Positions 58,801 to 64,000 of a DNA stretch of 64,000 nucleotides are shown one piece after another. Under the pieces are notes generated by a model, which saw only the letters and a list, made by a program, of their open reading frames with translations, ran no database searches and was not told the DNA's origin. A program made the position numbers and the translations under genes. Source of the DNA: Paraescarpia echinospica. Its lineage: Eukaryota; Annelida; Polychaeta; Sabellida; Siboglinidae. The stretch is taken from positions 73,124,805 to 73,188,804 of the forward strand of contig CM034533.1 of NCBI GenBank assembly GCA_020002185.1, given 5' to 3'. The stretch's first letter is position 1. The number at the start of each line of letters is the position of its first letter.

Positions 58801-61359
58801 CTACACTATGGCAATGGACAAACATCTACAGTCAACACCTGACCTAATACCCAACTCTACACTATGGCAATGGACCAAACATCTACAGTCAACACCTGAC
58901 CCAATACCCAACTATACACTATGGCAATTGTCCAAACAACTACAGTCAACACCTGACCTAATACCCAACTCTACACTATGGCAATTGTCCAAACGTCTAT
59001 AGTCAACACCTGACCTAATACCCAACTCTACACTATGGCAATGGACCAAACATCTATAGTCAACACCTGACCTAATACCCAACTCTACACTATGGCAATG
59101 GACCAAACATCTACAGTCAACACCTGACCCAATACCCAACTCTACACTATGGCAATGGACCAAACATCTACAGTCAACACCTGACCCAATACCCATCTCT
59201 ACACTATGGCAATGGACCAAACATCTATAGTCAACACCTGACCTAATACCCAACTCTACACTATGGCAATGGACCAAACATCTACAGTCAACACCTGACC
59301 CAATACCCAACTCTACACTATGGCAATGGACCAAACATCTACAGTCAACACCTGACCCAATACCCAACTCTACACTATGGCAATTGTCCAAACAACTACA
59401 GTCAACACCTGACCCAATACCCAACTCTACACTATGGCAATGGACCAAACATCTACAGTCAACACCTGACCCAATACCCAACTCTACACTATGGCAATTG
59501 TCTAAACAACTACAGTCAATACCTGATCCAATACCCATCTCTACACTATGGCAATGGACCAAACATCTACAGTCAACACCTGACCCAATACCCAACTCTA
59601 CACTATGGCAATGGGCCAAACATCTACAGTCAACACCTGACCCAATACCCAAATCTACACTATGTCAATGGACCAAACATCTACAGTCAATACCTGACCT
59701 AATACCCAACTCTACACTATGGCAATGGACCAAACATCTATAGTCAACACCTGACCCAATACCCAACTCTACACTATGGCAATGGACCAAACATCTATAG
59801 TCAACACCTGACCCAATACCCAACTCTACACTATGGCAATGGACCAAACATCTACAGTCAATACCTGACCTAATACCCAACTCTACACTATGGCAATGGA
59901 CCAAACATCTACAGTCAACACCTGACCTAATACCCAACTCTACACTATGGCAATGGACCAAACATTTACAGTCAACACCTGACCCAATACCCAACTCTAC
60001 ACTATGGCAATGGACCAAACATTTACAGTCAACACCTGACCCAATACCCAACTCTACACTATGGCAATGGACCAAACATCTACAGTCAACACCTGACCCA
60101 ATATCCAACTCTACACTATGGCAATGGACCAAACATCTACAGTCAACACCTGACCTAATACCCAACTCTACACTATGGTAATGGACAAAACATCTACAGT
60201 CAACACCTGACCAAATACCCAACTCTACACTATGGCAATGGACCAAACATCTACAGTCAACACCTGACCCAATACCCAACTCTACACTATGGCAATGGAC
60301 CAAACAACTACAGTCAATACCTGACCCAATACCCAACTCTACATTATGGCAATTGTCCAAACAACTACAGTCAACACCTGACCTAATACCCAACTCTACA
60401 CTATGGCAATTGTCCAAACAACTACAGTCAACACCTGATCCAATACCCAACTCTACACTATGGCAATGGACCAAACATCTACAGTCAACACCTGACCTAA
60501 TACCCAACTCTACACTATGGCAATTGTCCAAACAACTACAGTCAACACATGATCCAATACCCAACTCTACACTATGGCAATGGACCAAACATCGACAGTC
60601 AACACCTGACCCAATACCCAACTCTACACTATGGCAATGGACCAAACATCTACAGTCAACACCTGACCCAATACCCAACTCTACACTATGGCAATGGACC
60701 AAACATCTACAGTCAACACCTGACCTAATACCCAACTCTACACTATGGCAATGGACCAAACATCTACAGTCAACACCTGACCCAATACCCAACTCTACAC
60801 TATGGCAATGGACCAAACAACTACCAATAGAAAACGAAATAAACATGACCCAATAACTTCTACAGTACAGTCAGAAAGAAGAAATCACCATATTGTTATC
60901 CATCCTCTGTGTTTGTTATTCCAAAAGAAAGCATTGACTATACTTTCTTTTTGATACTAGCAAATATACCCATCATCCGGATCTGGGATGGGATAATCTG
61001 GTAATTTGTAAGTAGCTCCAGGAGATTGTCTTCAATGGTTAGATCAGAAACTAAACTATCGATATCATGAAATGTTTGCACCAGATATTTCACGAATATC
61101 ACTTAACTTTGAACAGTCATTAGCAATGTCATGCATATTTTCTACGATTGTTCCATGCTACATCAATCCCAGCAGTCCTGTGAAAAGACGACCTACCGGC
61201 AGACTGGGGCAAGACATTCTGAACCAACTCGACAGTACGGAACCCAATACGTAGCAACACCTCTGTCTCTTCCCCCACACTGTCAGATGTGAAGGTAACG
61301 TGAAGGTCATACAACGTCGGTAGTCCAACACCATTTGGCCACCAAGGTAAAATCTTTGC
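40584..61359 (-). CDS. MANBA: beta-mannosidase, lysosomal GH2 (12 exons, N-terminus missing)
   Basis: The gene model joins exons 61359-61197, 56646-56480, 51588-51451, 50657-50584, 49418-49234, 48753-48553, 48196-48099, 47514-47376, 45051-44873, 44443-44123, 43417-43229 and 40820-40584. All phases join, giving 696 codons to TGA. The enzyme removes terminal beta-linked mannose from N-glycan oligosaccharides in the lysosome. Motifs are [69 protein letters not shown] (acid/base Glu), [11 protein letters not shown] (nucleophile Glu), [29 protein letters not shown], and SIAPFVWLE...GRFSDNGF. The N-terminal ~300 residues (signal peptide, sugar-binding domain) should lie beyond 61,359, past the gap. 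Exon 10 holds an insertion absent from the usual family. Confidence 0.95.
40830..41290. repeat. ~42 bp minisatellite in the MANBA last intron (about 11 units)
   Basis: Units contain acttacaacatctcataatg and gattaaaacttgtcaactct. Read on the minus strand each contains gttgtaagt, a donor-like string, but the flanking exon sequence is not repeated, so a junction origin is not shown. Confidence 0.85.
41965..43228 (-). repeat. 46 bp minisatellite of the MANBA exon 11 5' splice junction
   Basis: About 27 units. On the minus strand each reads GTCAGCCTACACAAG, then TCTTCACTCAAG|gtaagac, then ttcaccgtaact. The real exon ends GTTGGTCTACACAAAG, then CTTCACTCAAG|gtaagac. Each unit thus repeats ~30 bp of exon end plus a perfect consensus donor. 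Copies nearest the exon are the most diverged or indel-bearing (42,830-43,020). Confidence 0.92.
43229..43417 (-). CDS. MANBA: MANBA exon 11
   Basis: Acceptor ttgttttcag, donor gtaaga, phase 0-0. It encodes [20 protein letters not shown], then [16 protein letters not shown] and [18 protein letters not shown]. The Cys pairs and the LLSDF...AVGLHKA stretch match the family. Its 3' end is the source of the 46 bp array. Confidence 0.93.
43418..44122 (-). other. MANBA: MANBA intron 10, unique sequence
   Basis: AT-rich intron with gtatgt and ttttcag ends. No repeats or exons recognised. Confidence 0.6.
44123..44443 (-). CDS. MANBA: MANBA exon 10 with lineage-specific insertion
   Basis: Acceptor gttatttcag, donor gtatgt, phase 0-0, 107 codons. 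It starts [20 protein letters not shown] and ends [20 protein letters not shown], then WNTTFSK. The end aligns with the beta-sandwich strand that follows the catalytic domain. The middle (~65 residues, Ser/Glu/Lys-rich, [18 protein letters not shown]) has no counterpart in the family as I know it and is probably a surface loop. Confidence 0.9.
44873..45051 (-). CDS. MANBA: MANBA exon 9
   Basis: Acceptor tgtttttcag, donor gttggt, phase 1 in and phase 0 out. It encodes [20 protein letters not shown], then [20 protein letters not shown] and a Pro/Thr/Glu-rich tail. [12 protein letters not shown] is diagnostic. Confidence 0.95.
45102..45653. mobile_element. foldback-type element with palindromic ends
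   Basis: The left end holds the perfect palindrome ggcgagcgat/aa/atcgctcgcc (45,103-45,124). The right end (45,632-45,653) reads gagcgagagtgatcgctcgc, then ct. The two ends are inverted copies of aggcgagcgat. There is no coding capacity. It lies in MANBA intron 8. Confidence 0.6.
45654..47375 (-). other. MANBA: rest of MANBA intron 8
   Basis: Unique AT-rich sequence with a more GC-rich patch near 46,500-47,050. No exon of MANBA fits here by phase or family sequence. Confidence 0.5.
47376..47514 (-). CDS. MANBA: MANBA exon 8
   Basis: Acceptor agataaatcag, donor gtatga, phase 0 in and phase 1 out. It encodes [20 protein letters not shown], then [29 protein letters not shown] is a hallmark of the active-site region. 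Confidence 0.95.
48099..48196 (-). CDS. MANBA: MANBA exon 7
   Basis: Acceptor gttacacag, donor gtgtgt, phase 1 in and phase 0 out. It encodes [20 protein letters not shown], then [13 protein letters not shown]. The HF.LP and YLTQ segments match the family, and both phases fit the neighbours. Confidence 0.9.
48553..48753 (-). CDS. MANBA: MANBA exon 6 (catalytic nucleophile)
   Basis: Acceptor tccttacag, donor gttaac, phase 1-1. It encodes [20 protein letters not shown], then [20 protein letters not shown] and a hydrophilic end. The Glu of ASEYG is the conserved GH2 nucleophile position. Confidence 0.95.
49234..49418 (-). CDS. MANBA: MANBA exon 5
   Basis: Acceptor agttaccgcag, donor gtgagt, phase 2 in and phase 1 out. 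It encodes [20 protein letters not shown], then [17 protein letters not shown] and [20 protein letters not shown]..., RPF..SSP.NG and a GD ending are conserved in beta-mannosidases. Confidence 0.95.
49553..50441. mobile_element. foldback-type element with ggcc palindromes at both ends
   Basis: It begins with the palindrome actggcccagggggccagt (49,553-49,571) and ends with ccgggccagcgggccagt (50,424-50,441). More actggccc/gggccagt motifs lie just inside each end. The 0.9 kb interior is non-coding. It lies in MANBA intron 4. Confidence 0.6.
50584..50657 (-). CDS. MANBA: MANBA exon 4 (catalytic acid/base)
   Basis: Acceptor gttgttttag, donor gtaggt, phase 0 in and phase 2 out. It encodes [20 protein letters not shown], then EELN. 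The NENE motif contains the acid/base glutamate of the GH2 family. Confidence 0.95.
51001..51330 (+). mobile_element. SINE-like dispersed repeat, copy 2
   Basis: About 330 bp beginning aaaaagttcttatatagcgc and ending near the tcagaaactctagctactgc block. It is clearly homologous to 27,148-27,470 and 61,495-61,620. It lies in MANBA intron 3. Confidence 0.7.
51451..51588 (-). CDS. MANBA: MANBA exon 3
   Basis: Acceptor gtgtgtttcag, donor gtatgc, phase 0-0. It encodes [20 protein letters not shown], then [20 protein letters not shown] and SEISHQ. It continues RVWGGG of exon 2. Its 5' boundary is the source of the 37 bp array. Confidence 0.95.
51589..54830 (-). repeat. 37 bp minisatellite of the MANBA exon 3 3' splice junction (about 80 units)
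   Basis: On the minus strand each unit reads ctgccgtgtgtttcag|GTGTATAAGTCA, against the real ctgccgtgtgtttcag|GTGTATGAGTCA at the exon. The acceptor AG and the first exon codons are repeated throughout. A second subtype has tgtggtgtgtttcag. Degenerate blocks at 53,885-54,075 and 54,610-54,800 are near-identical and ~725 bp apart, marking a higher-order duplication. Confidence 0.93.
54890..56479 (-). repeat. 33 bp minisatellite of the MANBA exon 2 5' splice junction (about 45 units)
   Basis: On the minus strand units read GTGTGGGGAGGTGGG|gtaagtcac, then aggctgagg. The exon 2 end is GTGTGGGGAGGTGGG|gtaagtcac (coding VWGGG). Units therefore repeat the conserved coding motif plus donor. A subtype with aagtggtgg fills 55,090-55,640. 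Units nearest the exon (56,150-56,450) are shortened. The period of 11 codons gives spurious [11 protein letters not shown] frames. Confidence 0.92.
56480..56646 (-). CDS. MANBA: MANBA exon 2
   Basis: Acceptor tttgtgtag, donor gtaagt, phase 1 in and phase 0 out. It encodes [20 protein letters not shown], then [20 protein letters not shown] and [24 protein letters not shown] and MLRVWGGG are diagnostic for GH2 beta-mannosidases. Minisatellites flank it on both sides. Confidence 0.96.
56655..60826. repeat. 57 bp minisatellite in MANBA intron 1 of the window (about 73 units)
   Basis: Units contain catctacagtcaacacctga and ccaactctacactatggcaa. The 57 bp period keeps frames open on both strands (repeating [19 protein letters not shown] on minus, [14 protein letters not shown] on +), up to 701 codons; I regard these as artefacts. 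Blocks with shared variants (57,150-57,700 and 60,300-60,640) show internal segment copying. Confidence 0.95.
61197..61359 (-). CDS. MANBA: MANBA first visible exon
   Basis: Acceptor cttgttaccgcag, donor gtaggt, phase 0 in and phase 1 out. It encodes [20 protein letters not shown], then [20 protein letters not shown] and [21 protein letters not shown]...LYDL and FRTVEL are the standard end of the GH2 immunoglobulin-like domain. Upstream exons must exist but are not in visible sequence. Confidence 0.95.
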
Positions 61360-61494
61360 CTGCGGTAACAAGACAGTTCACAGTTGGATGTTAGTATTGT
61401 AACAATATTTGTAACGGTTTCATTGAAAACAGCAACACTGAAATGGCAAGAAATAGGATAAATTTGTATAGGACTAACATGATATAAAACAAAA

Positions 61495-61620
61495 AAGGTA
61501 CGTACTTATATAGCGCAGTATCCAGTCCTCAGGACTGCTCAAAGTGCGTTACACCTTACTTCCTGGCAGACCTGTTCAATCGAACACTATCTCGACTTCT
61601 CTGGGAAGCAGTATATATAC
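61495..61620 (+). mobile_element. SINE-like dispersed repeat, copy 3 (cut by gap)
   Basis: The first ~125 bp of the same repeat as 51,001-51,330 (ttatatagcgcagtatccag, then ggactgctcaaagtgc). It changes to tatatatac and runs into the gap. A dispersed repeat at a contig edge may be why the assembly broke here. Confidence 0.7.
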
Positions 61621-62620
61621 NNNNNNNNNNNNNNNNNNNNNNNNNNNNNNNNNNNNNNNNNNNNNNNNNNNNNNNNNNNNNNNNNNNNNNNNNNNNNNNN
61701 NNNNNNNNNNNNNNNNNNNNNNNNNNNNNNNNNNNNNNNNNNNNNNNNNNNNNNNNNNNNNNNNNNNNNNNNNNNNNNNNNNNNNNNNNNNNNNNNNNNN
61801 NNNNNNNNNNNNNNNNNNNNNNNNNNNNNNNNNNNNNNNNNNNNNNNNNNNNNNNNNNNNNNNNNNNNNNNNNNNNNNNNNNNNNNNNNNNNNNNNNNNN
61901 NNNNNNNNNNNNNNNNNNNNNNNNNNNNNNNNNNNNNNNNNNNNNNNNNNNNNNNNNNNNNNNNNNNNNNNNNNNNNNNNNNNNNNNNNNNNNNNNNNNN
62001 NNNNNNNNNNNNNNNNNNNNNNNNNNNNNNNNNNNNNNNNNNNNNNNNNNNNNNNNNNNNNNNNNNNNNNNNNNNNNNNNNNNNNNNNNNNNNNNNNNNN
62101 NNNNNNNNNNNNNNNNNNNNNNNNNNNNNNNNNNNNNNNNNNNNNNNNNNNNNNNNNNNNNNNNNNNNNNNNNNNNNNNNNNNNNNNNNNNNNNNNNNNN
62201 NNNNNNNNNNNNNNNNNNNNNNNNNNNNNNNNNNNNNNNNNNNNNNNNNNNNNNNNNNNNNNNNNNNNNNNNNNNNNNNNNNNNNNNNNNNNNNNNNNNN
62301 NNNNNNNNNNNNNNNNNNNNNNNNNNNNNNNNNNNNNNNNNNNNNNNNNNNNNNNNNNNNNNNNNNNNNNNNNNNNNNNNNNNNNNNNNNNNNNNNNNNN
62401 NNNNNNNNNNNNNNNNNNNNNNNNNNNNNNNNNNNNNNNNNNNNNNNNNNNNNNNNNNNNNNNNNNNNNNNNNNNNNNNNNNNNNNNNNNNNNNNNNNNN
62501 NNNNNNNNNNNNNNNNNNNNNNNNNNNNNNNNNNNNNNNNNNNNNNNNNNNNNNNNNNNNNNNNNNNNNNNNNNNNNNNNNNNNNNNNNNNNNNNNNNNN
62601 NNNNNNNNNNNNNNNNNNNN
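61621..62620. other. assembly gap (1,000 N)
   Basis: Exactly 1,000 N, a conventional placeholder, so the true size is unknown. Open frames crossing it are meaningless. It separates the minus-strand MANBA gene from the + strand mucin-like exon array. Confidence 0.99.
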
Positions 62621-62720
62621 AGTGGATCGACTGAAGGGTCGACCTCGGAAGCGACAACAGAAGCAGTCGCAACAAGTACGAGTGAAGAAACTACGCAGGC
62701 AGCTGAAACAATGATCGAAG
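62621..62720 (+). CDS. mucin-like exon copy 1 (5' part in gap)
   Basis: Begins inside the exon (SGSTEGSTSEATTEAVATST) and ends EETTQAAETMIE with donor g|gtaaat. By comparison with the other copies about 26 bp are hidden by the gap. Confidence 0.7.
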
Positions 62721-63744
62721 GTAAATACCACCCTTCTCTAATTGAAAAAACAATTCCCAATATAAAAAAGTGAATGCACACATGGTATAGATACAGAAAT
62801 CAGATATAATATGTAATATTATAATAGTTAATAAAAAAAAAACATTTCTAGAGCATCGCAAAATTTCTTTGTCCGATTTATATATTTTGTACAATTGATT
62901 ATATTTTATTCGAACAGTTGATTAGTCTTTAACTATGTGACATTATCTTGATTGCAATACAATTCTTTTTATGTATAAAATGTGTAATGTCATGCAGAGT
63001 AACGACAATAAAAATATTATATTTCTTTAAAAAGTAGACCAAAAATTTCGATGAGTGTAAAATACTATCGTTGTCTTACATGCAGGGCTGTTTCTAATCT
63101 CACATCTATTTAACAGCGTCGGCCACCGCCTCGGTGGACACAACAGGATCGACTGAAGGCTCGACCACGGAAGCGACAACAGAAGCAGTCGCAACAAGTA
63201 CGAGTGAAGAAACTACGCAGACAGCTGAAACAACGAGCGAATGTAAATACCATCCTTTCCTAACTGATAAAACAATTCAAAATATAATAAAGTGAATGCA
63301 CACATGGTATAGTTATAGTAATCGGATATAATATGTTATATTATAATAGTTAATAAAAAAAAACATTTCTAGAGTATCGCGAAAATCTTTGTCCGATGAC
63401 ATGATGTGTAAATAATTGAACTCGATTTTATTCGAACAATTAATTAGACTGAACTATGTGACATTATCGTATCGCAATACAATTATTATAAACGTGTATT
63501 AAGTCATAGTCACGAAAATAAAAGTTTTATTTATCAAAGGTAGACCGTACTGATCAGTGTAAAATATTATCGATGTCTTACATGCAAGGCTATTTTTAAT
63601 CTCACATCTATTTAACAGCGTCGACCACCGCCTCGGTGGACACAACTGGATCGGCTGAAGGTTCGACCTCGGAAGCGACAACAGAAGCAGTCGCAACAAG
63701 TAAGAGCGAAGAATCTACGCAGACAGCTGAAACAACGAGCGAAG
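62621..63744 (+). CDS. mucin-like protein, tandemly duplicated exons (partial gene)
   Basis: Three exons (62621-62720 partial, 63117-63242, 63619-63744) encode near-identical Ser/Thr/Glu-rich 42-residue units. The consensus pieces are SATASVDTTGSTEGS, TTEATTEAVATSTSEETT and QTAETTSE. Such PTS repeats are heavily O-glycosylated in secreted or membrane mucins. All introns are phase 1, so exons can be added or lost without frameshift. More units probably lie in the gap and after 64,000. The rest of the gene is not visible. Confidence 0.75.
63117..63242 (+). CDS. mucin-like exon copy 2
   Basis: Acceptor atttaacag, donor t|gtaaat, 126 bp, phase 1-1. It encodes SATASVDTTGSTEGSTTEAT, then TEAVATSTSEETTQTAETTS. 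Its last exon base is T where copy 3 has G, slightly weakening the donor. Confidence 0.75.
63619..63744 (+). CDS. mucin-like exon copy 3
   Basis: Acceptor atttaacag, donor g|gtaaat, 126 bp, phase 1-1. It encodes STTASVDTTGSAEGSTSEAT, then TEAVATSKSEESTQTAETTS. It differs from copy 2 by a few substitutions only. Confidence 0.75.
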
Positions 63745-64000
63745 GTAAATACCACCCTTTCCTAACTGACAAAACAATTCAAAATATAATAAAGTGAATG
63801 CACACATGGTATAGTTACAGTAATCGGATATAATATGTTATATTATAATAGTTAATAAAAAAAAACATTTCTAGAGTATCGCGAAAATCTTTGTCCGATG
63901 ACATGATGTGTAAATAATTGAACTCGATTTTATTCGAACAATTAATTAGACTGAACTATGTGACATTATCGTATCGCAATACAATTATTATAAATGTGCA

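Larger units (their letters stand above)
62721..64000 (+). repeat. ~500 bp tandem repeat carrying exon plus intron
   Basis: The intron sequence after each exon (gtgaatgcacacatggtata..., aaaaaaacatttctagag..., gacattatc...) is highly similar in all copies. The period is 502 bp between exon copies 2 and 3 and 522 bp between copies 1 and 2. Copies 2 and 3 are closer to each other than to copy 1. Confidence 0.9.

Noticed and set aside
56720..60846. ORFs up to 701 codons on both strands in the 57 bp MANBA intron array
   Set aside because: Open frames on both strands follow the repeat period exactly and lie wholly within an intron of a confirmed gene.
61544..62781. ORFs of ~400 codons across the gap
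   Set aside because: They consist of undetermined residues over the 1,000 N, so are meaningless.

Overview
The window is intron-rich, repeat-rich animal nuclear DNA. It shows GT-AG introns, multi-exon genes, non-LTR retrotransposons, palindromic non-autonomous DNA elements and very many intronic minisatellites. Nothing in it looks prokaryotic, viral or organellar. The tRNase Z and beta-mannosidase genes, and a CR1-like LINE carrying a 2A sequence, suggest a marine invertebrate. A mollusc is my best guess, but amphioxus or another lophotrochozoan or deuterostome cannot be excluded from sequence alone.

Layout. (1) 1-10,019, + strand: seven exons of an EGF-domain, single-pass membrane protein, with phase-1 extracellular exons and a phase-0 cytoplasmic tail. 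Its introns hold minisatellites with 55, 57, 20 and 47 bp units, simple repeats, and a 0.93 kb inverted-repeat element at 8,963-9,890. (2) 12,040-21,400: mostly gene-poor, with one long minus-strand open exon (17,060-19,109) for an unrecognised basic, Thr/Pro-containing protein and a 59 bp minisatellite. A possible extra + exon lies at 21,406-21,577. (3) 21,747-24,734: a ~3 kb element with ~190 bp terminal inverted repeats, unidentified minus-strand ORFs and a 71 bp array. (4) 26,183-35,194, minus: a complete nine-exon ELAC1 (short-form tRNase Z, 373 aa). One intron holds two MITEs, a SINE-like repeat and a LINE fragment. (5) 35,341-~38,960, minus: a nearly full-length CR1-like LINE with a 2A motif, PHD finger, endonuclease and RT. 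One T-run frameshift removes its last ~33 residues. (6) 40,288-61,359, minus: the last twelve coding exons (696 codons) of lysosomal beta-mannosidase (MANBA). The N-terminal exons are not visible. (7) 61,621-62,620: a 1,000-N gap. (8) 62,621-64,000, +: a ~500 bp tandem array, each unit carrying one 126 bp Ser/Thr-rich mucin-like exon.

The most striking pattern is that several intronic minisatellites are amplified copies of the neighbouring exon-intron junction. Arrays built from 5' splice sites lie next to ELAC1 exon 5 and two MANBA exons. Arrays built from 3' splice sites lie next to one MANBA exon and the first EGF exon. A small array built from the coding end follows the MANBA stop codon. 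The genes keep intact reading frames while sitting beside up to dozens of splice-site look-alikes.

The exon models were made by hand from splice consensus, phase continuity and family motifs. For ELAC1 and MANBA the phases join without a break, so these are firm. For the EGF gene, the 17-19 kb exon and the 21.4 kb exon the models are less certain. Repeat borders are approximate.
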